64,000 nt of DNA from Ectocarpus siliculosus (lineage: Eukaryota; Sar; Phaeophyceae; Ectocarpales; Ectocarpaceae). Below the pieces are notes generated by a model. That model was not told where the DNA came from. It did no database searches and saw only the letters and a program-made list of their open reading frames with translations. The position numbers and the translations under genes were made by a program. Positions 44,316 through 55,773 of the stretch are shown here, piece by piece; the stretch's first letter is position 1; each line of letters starts with the position of its first letter. The stretch spans positions 126,541 to 190,540 of the forward strand of contig FN648707.1 of assembly GCA_000310025.1 (NCBI GenBank). Reading direction: 5' to 3'.

Positions 44316-46330
44316 TCCCTGGCACAGGTGTGGTCTCTAAGATCATGGCGTGCGACCCGAGCGGGTGCTTTGTATTTTGAATTTGGATGGGCGTTGTATT
44401 ATGACTTAGGGTGGGGCTGAACGAAGGGTGAAGCTTCAACTCGTGGTTTGCTTTCACGGGCCGGCTCGCAGGGCCACAAGCCCTTTGCTGCTTGTTCCGT
44501 CCGAGGGCTAGGCCGAGGAATGTCATTGGTGAGTAATGGGCTAAGGCGGCAAGGCGTTCGTCACGACGGACGTTTTGGGTTCAAAAGGTGTATAGAGTTC
44601 GTCGCTGCATGTTCGTGGTGGATGCATTGTTCTGGGCGTGAAGTTTGGTGCTCGAGGGGACGGTGCAAACCTGACGTTCTAGATGCGTTCATTGTCTGGT
44701 TTCTCGTTCAAATGACAGGCCGTACACGCAAGTCTCAGCTTTTGGGTCGCTTGGTGGGCGCGGCGGGCTGTGATAGATGTTGAGGGTGTGCATTTGTTCG
44801 GAAACCATGTGGTGAAACCCTTGGTAACGTGGATAGTTGCACCTGGGGTTACGGCACTATTGCCTCTGGTAACGGCTGGGGGGGGTGTAGCTCGTAAGGC
44901 CTTGAACCCCTTCACAAGTATTGATCTGGAAGTCTAATACTTCGCGGAATCACTCAACATGCAGACGCAGCCGAGATGATGTGAAATTGCGATAAAGGAG
45001 GGGCGCGCTGTCGCCACCTGTTGGTGTGGAATAGACGACGGACATGAATCAACACGTTTTCGCGCAAGGTGGGCGAGAAGTTCCCCCAAAGAGCGCGGTA
45101 GAAGACGGCGGCACCAGATTTTTGTCATCATCTCTCAGGCGTTGTTGCCCTGTACCTGGTAGCATCGTGTGTCTGCCGTCCGTTTTGCGTAGCCATCTCG
45201 AAATCCCTCCAATCGAGATGGTGGGAGGCGTTTAGGTACAGCAGTTGCTTGTGAAAACCCCGTAGGGGACTCCACAACATTGTGGGAGCGGTTTGACACA
45301 TTTGTCCGGTATAGAGCTTTCAATACTACTCTGCGTGCCTGGTTTGCTTGGTTGTCACTGTGAACGGCCTTGTGGTTGATTTCATACGTTCAACATTCTC
45401 TATCCTCCTTGTCTTGCTTCCAGCGCGTGGAGGAAAGCTTGATAGGCGGAAGTTTCGGCGATGACAGTACTTTCGTTGGCGGCGGCGGGATGCAGCAATT
45501 TAGGTCTCTTTTATTTTTCTAGTATTTTTCACGGCAGAATAGGCTGGTATTTATTCGTTTGTGGTGAAGCTGCACGTCATTGTGTTGTTGTTATTATTGT
45601 TATTTTGGTTGCCGTCTGATTCTTTGTCAATGTTGTCTCTGTTTGAAGCTTTCACGTTGTTTGGCAAGAGAGCTGGGACTTTCTCCAAAACGATATATCC
45701 CCATGTATACCTAGGTGTACCTGTTCTGAGATTTTGTCGATAGACACCCAGTCATATCCTGTGCTCAGAAATGACGTCCCGAATTATCCGCGGTGGAGAA
45801 ACCGGAAAAGGTTGTCGTGAATTTAGCAAAGTGTGCGTACAGCCGGCTGGATCTTACGCCGGACCGGTGGTATGGGTGGCTTGGGTAGAATTTTAGTTTG
45901 ACTTTGATGCAGTGGTAGGTTTCATTTTTCGGGTACCCATCGAACAGAACAATTTTGTAGGCCCCAGTTGGAATAGAAAGGACAGCGATCACCAATGTGC
46001 CCTCTCGGTTTGCCAACCAGTTCAAATTCATTTGCAGAAAGACACCGATTCTTCTACGTTCGACCAAGGACATCCAATAGTGCTTCTTGTTGTCTTTGGG
46101 GGAGCGTAGTTTGGCTGTATGTGTATGCGATGGTGTTGTTGTTATGTTTTCGGTTTTTAATACCTACCTTTGTCTGTTGGGCAAAATTTGAAAATTTGGT
46201 CGAATATCACGCAGGGGGTTGCATTGGGGGAGCGGCAGCGGAGTCGGTGAAACAAAAGAACTACCGTACATGCATACAGTGCGGAATGAAGAATGCTTGG
46301 GGTCGTGCCGGGCTCATGGTATTCTGCGTT
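44316..46330 (+). other. 3' flank of copy 4 and spacer
   Basis: 44316 to about 45470 matches the 3' flank of copy 2 in patches, as described there. 45470-46330 is AT-richer, has short overlapping frames and no gene I can support. Confidence 0.55.
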
Positions 46331-46460
46331 TTGCAGGAAGACCTGGCCTCACCCCCATGCGGGTGTTGTGCACCCCGGTCACCATGTCGGTCGTCTCGGC
46401 GTGGTCTAGCAGGCGCGAGTCCATCAGGAAGCTCCTCCTGTTTTTTGAACCACCGGCTCA
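46331..46460 (+). pseudogene. Seven-TM-like family, isolated exon A remnant (copy 5)
   Basis: One frame encodes LCTPVTMSVVSAWSSRRES then IRKLLLFFEPPAQ, aligning with the TM1-to-basic part of exon A. It is closest to copy 1, which shares VVSAW. An inserted base changes HW to EPP at the 3' end, and upstream similarity is lost within about 40 bases. No exons B-E follow, so this is a broken partial duplicate at the edge of the cluster. Confidence 0.7.
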
Positions 46461-47797
46461 GATGCGGTGGGCATGCATGCATGTCGATTACTGCTTTTAG
46501 AGCACACAGAGAGGTGTATCAATTTGCCGCACGGTGTACAAATTACATGCATGTGGATGACAAGTCTTCAACGGAACGCCAAACCTTCATGACCCAAGGT
46601 CGCGTCGTTTGATTCTCACGCTTAACTCCGCCATCGCCTCTCGGGTCGCACGCGCTCATCGCCATTATCATACGGACCCGTAGGGAAATCATTGTGGCAA
46701 CATAATACCTTTGGGGCACAAGGAACTTCAATCCATTTTATTTGAAAGAATATCGAGGTGGCATCCTCAAACCGGCGTCTACTGGTTGACGCGAGCACCG
46801 GCGGTACCTTCAGCGGCAATCTCAGCAGCGTCGGCATGCGTAACGGCGTTCACATTCGCCAGACGACTGAAACGATCGACAAACTAAAAGGAAACCTACG
46901 AGAAAGGTATTGGAGCTTGGGGAGCGGGCCAGAGTTGTGGACACTGACCGCTACAATACGCCCGGGGCAGAAAGTAGCGGGATTGTCAGGATCGGCCAGC
47001 GATTGGTCTGCCGCGCAGGTTTGGTAGACCTACCTTCTAAGACCTCGCCAAATCCACAAACGATCATTGATAATCATCCCAATCCACCAACAGGGTCTCT
47101 CAAAAAAGCAAAGATACCAGGGTGGCACGGCGTTGGCATGGCAAGCATTCATGACCCAAGGTCGGATGAACATGGCCACGAAAAACTGAGGGCTCATTAT
47201 TCGATAGATGTAACTGGTTTAGCTTGAACTCACGGGCGTCCGCAAGAGACGGCGAGGCAAAGGCCGTCGGTAGTGACGGGGCGTCGGTTATCTGCTATGT
47301 AGTGCAGCTCTCACTAACATCCGAGAACCGAGAAGGGTGGTGGGTGACTGGAGGGACAAGACACCTCAAAAAAGTATTTACAGTACTTCGAAGCTTGGAA
47401 GTACTTCGGAGCTAGTGGAGGTCTCTTTAGTAGAGAATCTGCACGACTCCCTCGCGGCGGGTTTTGGGTTCGATTCTCTCTCCGGAAGGCTTTGTTCCGG
47501 GGGTTTACTTCCAGCAACCACCTATGGGTAGAAGCCATCTAGGTCGTGAGTATAACAAGTTCGGCTTCACGAACGACGAGGGAAAGGAATGGATGACTCA
47601 ACCCTTCTCGCGACAATAACTACGGCAACCACCCGCAAAGAAACAAGAAAACAATGAAAGAAGCTCCTGTGGCCTTCCGCTTGTGTGACCCCGGCTGGTA
47701 CGTGGAGATTGGACCATGATGGCATCCACGATGGGGGGGGTGTTCGTGGCTGATGCAGAGGGTTACGACAAGCCCCACAGCGGGCCCGAAGGGGCGC
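46461..47797. other. Intergenic, no supported gene
   Basis: Only short frames. Around 47405-47485 a stretch with a B-box-like GGGTTCGATTC preceded by GTCTCTTTAGTAGAGAATC could be a tRNA-like SINE head, but I cannot fold it confidently and do not call it. Confidence 0.5.
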
Positions 47798-48680
47798 AAT
47801 CTCCCACACTACCGGGGGTGTCACAATACGCCCATGCGCAGCCCATGGGCAGTTCGTGGGCGGTTCATTGGCTGCCCGTCCGCAGTTCATGGGCGGTCCA
47901 TCAGCTACCGTATCCCCCATGGGCACTTGACGGGCTGCCCGTGGGCGCGCTCATGGGCAGCCAATGAACTGCCCACGAAGTGCCCACCATGGGCGGCCCT
48001 GGGCACCGCTCGCTGTGAGTGAGCCATGCACCAAGAGTCCCCCCTCCCTCTCTCACGATTACACACACTGCCAGCCTACCCAGGAGGCAGTCCCGCCTGT
48101 GTATCTTCCTGCACGGGCACCGTTTACCACCCAAGAGCGACCTAGGCCTGTTCCAAGCACCATCACCCACTTCAGACACCAACCTGGCAGCACCTATCCC
48201 GCACTGCCCACTTAGAGTTATTGCCGCCAACCCATGTAGCACCTATCCAAGCTATATTCCCATCAACGCCAAATTATGTAGCGCCATTGCCGCACATCAA
48301 CCTAGAAATTAGCCACCCAGCCCTAACCTACCACGTATCGTGTGGACTTGGGCTTGGGGGTAGCGGTACGGATTTTTTCGCCGTTGTGATGCCCCTGATA
48401 AGTTGTTGTTCAGGAGTACACTGGTTCCGGTTGAAGGGCACTCATTGGGGTCCATGGGTTGCCCATGGACCATGGGCAGCCCATGAACTGCCCACGGAAT
48501 GCCCACCATGAGCTGCCCATGGGCCTGCCCGTGGGCGACCCAGGGGCACTAAACTGCCCGTGGGCACGTGGCCAATCCATGGGGCTGTCCGTGGGGCTGT
48601 CCACGGGTTGCTCACGGGCATTTTCACAGTTCATGGACGGTCCACAGGTGGCCCACGGGCGGATTATGAAAAACCCCGAC
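47798..48680 (+). mobile_element. CCCATGGG-array element, large copy
   Basis: Left end AATCTCCCACACTACC, then a dense CCCATGGGC/GCCCACG array to about 48010. A longer spacer follows, then the shared core (ACCTAGAAATTAGCCACC, GACTTGGGCTTGGGGGTAGC, CTGGTTCCGGTTGAAGGGCA). A second array spans 48447-48665. The telomere-like tract is decayed here. Gly/Ala-like frames across the arrays are artefacts. Confidence 0.65.
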
Positions 48681-49850
48681 GGTGCGGCAGACCCAAGGGG
48701 TGTGGGTGTCCTCATCGGGCTGCGCTATTCGCAGGACAGGTTCGACGCCCTATTCAGGCGCAGCCGCCGCTCGTGGCGTTGATTCGTGTTTGGTGACGAG
48801 ATGCATGCGCAGCGGCGTCGGCACGCGCAGCATATGGGCGCCATCTCGAGACTACACACGTAGTCGATATCAGCCTGAAGCACACCCACTGCAGCCGCAA
48901 ATCGTCCACGCGCACGAGTAGAACCAACTCCCGATCCGACGGAGCAAGTCGAGGCGGTCGCAGCCGAGACGTCAAAGGCGGTGATGGTGCGGCGGCGTCC
49001 TCCGCACGACCGGATCGGATGAGAGAGGTGACAGCTGTTGCTGCAGGAGGCACCGCAGGAGGTCACCAAGAGCGGCGGTTACCATGGACAGGGAGGGCTA
49101 TTGAAGCTGCATCCAAATGAGGATTTGCTGATGGTCTCGAACCCGTTGCGGTTGTCCCGCAAAGGGTGTCGGAGATGTTGTCGGAGGCACGGACCGGCGG
49201 GACGGCACAGCATCGCCTAGACCCCCGAGAACTGATGGAGCTGTGTACGTGTGGGGATTACTCAGGGTACCAAAGCCGTGGCGGTCCTACATTGCGGTGT
49301 TGAAGACACGGCACGAGGAGTGGAAGACCGGTTTGCCGGCACAGCGCCCTGTTGTGGTTGGGTTAGGGCAGAGATAGTCTCAAGCACCTTTTGATAGATA
49401 GTCATCGGCGGCGAACAAGCGAGAGTGTCCATCTGTAGCGTGCCGAAAAGGTCCTCGCGTACACTAGAGAGAGCGGGAGACATGCGAGCCGCCAATTCTC
49501 CGACGGGAGCGTCAAGTTCGCCAATCTTTATTCGAAGCCCGCGCAACATGTAGGGAAATCCGCGGAATCATAGGAGATGGCGTGCAGTCCACCCAAAGCG
49601 TTATGCTCGCTCGGGGGTACCAGTCCACCCAAACCTACGCCAGGCGTGGTTTTGTTGGAGGGATTCATTCGTGTCCTGCCACTCGAGAAAGATACACACC
49701 CACCTCATCTGGTCATGTCAAACTACGTAATCCTGCCACTGACGTCGGCACCAGTAGGTTCCAGCTGCAGGCGAGACAGCGTTGTTGCCGTTGTAGGCAG
49801 CTCGGTGATATCGTAACGTAGTGGTCAGCCGCAAGGAGCTCAATTTAGCG
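48681..49850. other. GC-rich region, possibly decayed retroelement
   Basis: Plus-strand peptide stretches such as EQVEAVAAETSKAVMVRRR and AARTGG-like segments have the composition of a decayed gag or transposase, and the next segment is Ty3/gypsy-like on the minus strand. No domain is recognisable, so it is left unassigned. Confidence 0.35.
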
Positions 49851-50335
49851 TTGTGCTTCGGCCAGACGCCCTAGCGCCTTCTTGTCGGGATGATGCAGAG
49901 GTCTGTACCTCACAGGTACTCGTGAAGACGCGTCATCGCCCACACACCGGCTCATGCTTGGAGATCCAGAACAGTCCAACCTGCGTGCGGCATCGACAGT
50001 ATGCTAGCTTTGTTGGCGACGACAACTGTTAGTCGTTAAGACACGCCCTTCTGCTCTTGCTCAAGCGTGCAGCGGAGGCCATCAATAGCATCCCAGTCAG
50101 GGAACACAAACGGCTTTCGCAAGCGCAGCGAGAAGGCTGTGGATGGTTGTTTTCATGTCGTCGGTAAAAAGCAACTGAAACACATTCACAGCAGGAGCAT
50201 GGCGGGCCGTACACGCTTGGCCATGTCTTTGAGGAAATGTCGGTAGTGGCTCAGACCACCCAAAAGCAACCGGAGTTTCTCGATATCCATCGACATGGGC
50301 ATCGTATCGAGAGTTTTCAGGCCCTCGGACGGACA
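49850..50335 (-). pseudogene. Decayed Ty3/gypsy RT-RNase H junction
   Basis: Minus-strand frames read MPMSMDIEKLRLLLGGLSHY then RHFLKDMAKRVRP, VPDWDAIDG and TLEQEQKG in order. These are the landmarks of the gypsy reverse transcriptase C-terminus and tethered RNase H (LLGLLNYYRRFI-like, then FP/DWD, then LEQE). Stops and frameshifts separate the blocks. No LTRs, protease or integrase could be placed around it. Confidence 0.62.
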
Positions 50336-52915
50336 CCTTGAGCGGAGATGGCTTGCGTCGTGAAATCAGATCTAACTAGTTTCGGGGGGAAACGTTCCCG
50401 GCCGTACGTTCTCATCCGTGCCAAAAGTGCGCGTCAAATACGAACAAGGTGAGGTGGGTCTTATTCAACAACGACATCATCAGAAGAAGCGTCGATATAG
50501 CGAAGTTCCTTTCGAATTTCGTCAACCACTTTTGTACGGTGCGTTGCTGGTTGGCGAGCACCCAACAGTATGCGAAGCCATTCGGGAAATCAAGGGGGGG
50601 GTCGTAAAAGCCGTAATGAGAACGGTATCCTTGTGGACAGTGATCTGGTGGAAAGAACCCCTATAACCCTAAAGTGAGGAAATCGAACATTGATTGGTTG
50701 AGTTTCGCTAGACTCTTGTTGACAAGGGGTATGGGAGGTTCACCGAGGCTACACGTGTGGTTCAACTCCCGCTAATCGGGCGTCACACATGTGCCACCAG
50801 AAATTTTAGGTCAAATGCACAACAGGGCTGGAACAAAGCGAGATTGAAGGCTGAATGCGGTCAGCAGCGGGATACTTGGTCCAGCACGGCCTCGAGTTGC
50901 GTTGCGACCGATAGATATGGCTTGGACGTGACTGGAGCAGGACCCGAGCGTAAAGTGATCACTAAACGACATCAGGGGACATGACCCGAAGTCCGTCGAG
51001 GATGCGGAAATACGCCTTGGCAGTAACGCTACAGCGCACCAAGTTCGTTGATGAGTTCTCATAACCAACGTGGAAAACTCAAGTCGAACTTTGACCGTCT
51101 TGAGGTATGACGGCAAGCGATTCCACAATGATTCAAAGCTAGGGAGTCGTTGTTCGGCACCCCACCGCTCCATCACATGCATTGGTGACGGCGCGTGAAG
51201 TGTTGGCGAGGCGGAAGCCTCAGAAACTGATATCCCTGGGTCCGTCATAGTTGGTCGGAAGATGATTCACGATAAGACCATTACAACTCGTCTGTGGATC
51301 GGTGGCACCGCCAACGCCATTGTTGGTGGGACTCATTCTAGGCCCAATAATAGTACATCACAAGAAGTGCCGACGTGTTGCCGTTGTTCAAAACGAGCGG
51401 CACACACTGATGTCCGTCAGAGACGGACAGTTCTATAGATGACAAGAGGTCAGGTAACAAGTCGACAAGGTACAGTAGTAGCCGATCAGAGCTTCCACCA
51501 CCATCATTCTCGTCGTCATTTTTCAGCTATTTTTCGGCAGCAGTTCTTCTCTAGCCTTGCGTCGTTCGTGGTGGGGAAGGTCATCTGGCTTGAAGCTCTT
51601 GCTCTCTTCCACGCCATGATTCCCTCCCCGATTGTCGTCTTGGTCTTTCTCTTGTCCTCGCGTTCCCTCTCCTCCTCCTTCATCACTACCAAATGGATTC
51701 TCCTCACTGCCATAGTCATCGTCTTTAACTGTACTACAGTACAAAAGTAGATATACTGAGATCCCAACCTAGTGGCCGTGGTGGAAAATGGTCGATCAGT
51801 AGTCCATGACGTTTGTTTGAAAACATCACGAGTTCGTGTTGACTGAAAACGAGCCAGCTCGAAGGTAAACCGGTTCCGAATCCTGTTGGTATGATATACC
51901 TTCAGGCGAAGCAAGACTGTTTCGCCGTCGAAATTCCCCTTGCAAAAGGCTTCTTATGCCAAGTGGTTGGCGAAAGATAAATACGACATTGGGGCCTTTG
52001 CCAAGACAACCATACGTAAAAAAAACGGCCGTAGTGAGGGTAGATCTAGACGGGTTGAAAGTTCCCGCATACACAGTGATTTGCCTTACTTCCAGCTCGA
52101 TCTCCGAGGGCGGATCCGGGCGTTTGGATCGACTTGTCGATGCTTCGACTCGCAGATGTGGGTTGACGATATGTAGTAACATCTGCAAGAAAAGATTTGG
52201 CGCAGAGTTCCTTTTCTTTATCTCCTGCGTGTAATCCTCTGGGGGGATTACCAAATATATCCGTCTTGTAGAACCCGTTTCCCCTACCTGTGCCTGTGGT
52301 AAATGGGGGAGAATCTTCAGCAGCAATTGGCATATGACACTCGCGTAATGTCTTCCATATTGCGCGAAGCTTCCTGTTCTGCAGGAAGGTGTGTGCAAAA
52401 CCAGCCTTCATTTAATATTACCCGTCTGCAACTAACTCTCGTGTTGTTTCTGCCGTATGTCTGGGCTCCCTCCCTCTGGAGCATACATACACAGGAACGT
52501 TGCTTGTGTCGTTTGAAGAGCGCATGAAGCTCTCGGGGTATCTCACGGGGCGCTGGACACAACCAGCAACTACGTACAGCAGCGCTAGTAGTCTATTTAG
52601 TGGTCATCGTGCTTCGTAACACTCGGCACTCGATACTGATCTACGGAGATTTACCTGTAGTTCGTGTATCATTCATTCATTGTGGTAGTGTTCTTATGGC
52701 ATTATTATTGTTTGTAGAGGGGCGATCCCTCTTCTATACATGCATGCGTGCATGGCTAACATGCCCGGTGCACTCTCGGTTATTTATCTGCCAAGCTCTT
52801 GAGCCCACCTTCTTCTCTTCCCGTGCGCTTCTGACAACAAGCTGCCCGCCTCCAAACAATCAATGTAGTCTAGAAGATATCTGTCTGTCTGTGTACGTGT
52901 CAACCAATAGCCCAT
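50336..52915. other. No supported gene; segment shared with 56.4 kb
   Basis: Several 100-190 residue frames overlap on both strands (for example 51826-52398 minus and 50811-51248 minus) with no domain I recognise. 51525-51660 resembles 56470-56560: CAGCTATTTTTCGGCA, GGGAAGGTCATC.GGCT and TTGCTC.CTTC are shared. A minus-strand acidic stretch (VKDDDYGSEENPFGSDEGG, 51523-51744) could be an exon but has no context. Confidence 0.4.
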
Positions 52916-52973
52916 CGGTGTGTCTAAATCCCCCCCCGGGGGGGGATTATCGTAAATCCCCCCCCGGGGGGGG

Positions 52974-53365
52974 ATTAGTGTCTAAATCCCCCCCCGTCTG
53001 TATCTCCGCCCAAACAGCACCTATCGAGCCGGGACATGCACAGCTGTGTTGCTGTGAGGTAGGGCTATCACGACATACTTCGTACAGCGGAAACGGTGCA
53101 GGTTTGGTGCAGCCATGGCTGATGGGCAAAATATATCTGTTGTCCCAACCTGCCCCCCGGGGGGGGATTAGTGTCTTAATCCCCCCCCGTCTGTATCTCC
53201 GCCCACGAGGCACCAATCGAGCCAAGACACGCACGGCTGTGTTGCTCTGAGGTAGGGCTATCACGACATACCTCGTACAGCGGAAACGGTGCAGGTTTGG
53301 TGCAGCCATGGCTGATGGGCGAAATATATCTGTTGTCCCAACCTGCCCCCCGGGGGAGGATTAGT
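52974..53365 (+). repeat. Left subterminal array of the MULE
   Basis: Two tandem units, each starting CCGTCTGTATCTCCGCC and ending CAACCTGCCCCCCGGGGG. Each contains GAGGTAGGGCTATCACGACA and GCAGCCATGGCTGATGGGC. The boundary motif contains TAGTGTCT.AATCCCCCCCC, an internal copy of the element terminus. Confidence 0.85.
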
Positions 53366-53556
53366 GTCTAAATCCCCCCCCGTCTGTATCTCCGCCGGAA
53401 ATGTGGACGAAGACGGACGACCGCTTCCTCTACACGACGACGACTTTGACCAGATACGCAATTTGCGCCTCAAGCTCAACATTCTCCAGGTCGCACCACC
53501 TGATACCGATCTGGAGAGAGACTCGTTAGCTGACGGAACCTGCAGAGGACAACACC

Positions 53557-54375
53557 ATGTGGGCTCGTACATCGCTGCCAGCTTTCTTGGAATTGATCGC
53601 CGGCTTCCCTATCGAACTGGTCGCGGCCGTTCGATACAAGTATTCGGCGAACAATCCTAGCCACCTCGTCGCATTCGGGCCTCACAACTTCCATTTGTGT
53701 TCCTGTTTACAGCTTTTGCGGCGCGGACTGCCTTGCAGGCACTACTTCGCGGTTCTTGTCAACCTCATCGGGAGAACTGGCGGGGAGGACGAGTTGAGCT
53801 TTACGCATGCCTTCGACGGTGCGTGTGTCCACAACCGTTGGCGTCAATCAGACGACGGAAAGGTTTTGCCATGGAGCGTCTCAGCCGTGCTGTCGTCGTC
53901 AGGCCACGGCGAAGGATGGGACGGGCATCACCAAGGAAGCGATGACCACTGCTGGGGACCGACATGCGATGAATCAATCGATGGCGCACACCCCGCTGAA
54001 CGCGCGGTGCGGGCCGCGCAGGATAGAAGCGCTGCCGACAAACGTCGCGTCTACGCCCATCTCATGGCGAAGAACAAGGAGAACGTAGGAGACATTATGA
54101 GGTCCGTACCCCTTCACCAAGCACGGTCTGTCCAGGTCAAGATTGACGATTTCCTCGGGTATCTTCTGAAGGAGGCCGCGGGAGGCACAGGAGGACCCCA
54201 AAATCCTGGGCAAGCACCCAAGAAAGGGAGACCTAAGAAGGACGGCAAAGAGGGAGCTGGCAACCCTGCGGGCCAGAGAGGAAAATCCCGTCAGACTAGG
54301 AGAATGAAGGACTTCAGCGACGTGCCACGGACGAACAAGAGGAGAAAGCTGAAAGGTGCTGATACCAGCACCTAA
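53557..54375 (+). CDS. SWIM zinc-finger protein, C-terminal part of a MULE transposase
   Basis: 272 residues from an ATG that opens the frame. Residues 36-66 (HLVAFGPHNFHLCSC ... LPCRHYFAVLV) form a SWIM zinc finger with Cys48, Cys50, Cys60 and His62, the CxCxnCxH signature found C-terminal to the catalytic domain in MULE/FAR1-type transposases. The rest is hydrophilic: a region rich in Asp/Ser/His, then a basic tail (KKGRPKKDGKEGAGN, KSRQTRRMKDF, KRRKLKG) that looks like an AT-hook or nuclear localisation segment. The DDE core is absent upstream, where only about 190 bases separate this ORF from the left array. Either the element lost its core or the ORF is a 3' exon; I favour loss. It may bind the element ends without catalysis. 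Confidence 0.65.
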   Translation: MWARTSLPAFLELIAGFPIELVAAVRYKYSANNPSHLVAFGPHNFHLCSCLQLLRRGLPCRHYFAVLVNLIGRTGGEDELSFTHAFDGACVHNRWRQSDDGKVLPWSVSAVLSSSGHGEGWDGHHQGSDDHCWGPTCDESIDGAHPAERAVRAAQDRSAADKRRVYAHLMAKNKENVGDIMRSVPLHQARSVQVKIDDFLGYLLKEAAGGTGGPQNPGQAPKKGRPKKDGKEGAGNPAGQRGKSRQTRRMKDFSDVPRTNKRRKLKGADTST

Positions 54376-55139
54376 CCAGCTGCCCTTGCGTGTGTACCTT
54401 AGTCTGACTTTCACGTCGCATTGACGACCGGGAGGCAACACGTTGGTGGCGGCGAACATACGTTCATCACCTATGTCTCAACATGTTTGGGATTTTTTTC
54501 GATCGTTTGCGAGTATTTGCGTTGTCGTTGTTTTTTCTTCGTTTTTTTTTGGAGAGCGACACCAAACGAATGAGTCATCAATCCCTGATGTGAGGAACGT
54601 TACATTTGGGCACGGTACAATGTATAGACATAGCGATCACAGCAGGGGTGCAGTGCTGCTGCGTGCTGTGTGTTGTGCGTTCATCATCTTTTACAGTTCT
54701 ACCTCGGGTCTTGTGCGGCCATCAGAGCCTTGTACAGAGGTGCGAGGTTCATAGTGGGGTATTAGACATACCCCCCCCCCTCCCCCTGCAGGAGCACATC
54801 CGTAGTTTACCCCACCGGCGGTGTTACCACCTGAACGGAACCCTTCGGGCTACGTCGTTTGGGCTAACGATGGGTCATACGGTGGACGGTAGCCCTACAT
54901 CGAAGAAACACAGTTGACATGTCCTGTGTCGACTGAAGTCTTGTGTGACGACATACCGCTGGGGGGGGTAAACAAGGCTATAATGTACCCCACCAGTGAG
55001 ACGGCGGTGTTCGCATCCCACTGGGTGTGTGTAAAACTGTGGGCAGGAATACTTGATGTGATGGTCGCCTCACCTGCTGCCCGCTGCTGTGCGCTGTACG
55101 TGCATGTTTTCACACACTTCTACCGGTGTTCGTCAGTCG

Positions 55140-55773
55140 ATTGGTGCCCTGGGGGCGGAGAAACAGACGGGGGGGGATTTAGACACTAATCCCCCCCCGG
55201 GGGGCAGGTTGAGGCAACAGACATACTTTGACCATCAGCCATATGGCTGCACTAAACCTGCACCCCTTCCACTGTACGAGGTATCTCGCGATAGCCCTAC
55301 ATCACGGCAACACAGCCTTGCGTGTCCGGGCTCGATTGGTGCCTCGTGGGCGGAGATACAGACGGGGGGGGATTTAGACACTAATCCCCCCCCGGGGGGC
55401 AGGTTGAGGCAACAGATATACTTTGACCATCAGCCATATGGCTGCACTAAACCTGCACCCCTTCCACTGTACGAGGTATCTCGCTATAGCCCTACATCAC
55501 GGCAACACAGCCTTGCGTGTCCTGGCTCGATTGGTGCCTCGTGGGCGGAGATACAGACGGAGGGGGATTTAGACACTAATCCCCCCCCGGGGGGCAGGTT
55601 GGGACAACAGATATATTCTGCCCATCAGCCATGGCTGCACCAAACCTGCACCGTTTCCGCTGTACGAGGTATCTCGTGATAGCCCTACCTCACAGCAACA
55701 CAGCTGTGCGTGTCCTGGCTCGAGGGGTGCGTTGTGGGAGATTACCCCGCCGGGGGGGGATTTAGACACACCG
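55140..55773 (-). repeat. Right subterminal array of the MULE
   Basis: Three units plus a partial, inverted relative to the left array. Each has GATTTAGACACTAATCCCCC at its boundary and GGCGGAGATACAGACGG-like ends. The two internal units (about 55171-55566) are nearly identical to each other, both reading CATCAGCCATATGGCTGCAC, so one arose by recent duplication. Confidence 0.85.

Larger units (their letters stand above)
52916..55773. mobile_element. Mutator-like element with arrayed terminal repeats
   Basis: A 2858-bp element with ends CGGTGTGTCTAAATCCCCCC and its inverse, flanked by the 9-bp duplication ATAGCCCAT (52907-52915 and 55774-55782), the length typical of MULEs. Each end is an array of about 190-base units (two on the left, three to four on the right, in inverted orientation). 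The units are separated by GGGGGATTAGTGTCTAAATC-type palindromes that repeat the terminal motif. The interior carries an ORF with a SWIM zinc finger as in MULE transposases but no catalytic core. It is therefore probably non-autonomous. Confidence 0.85.
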
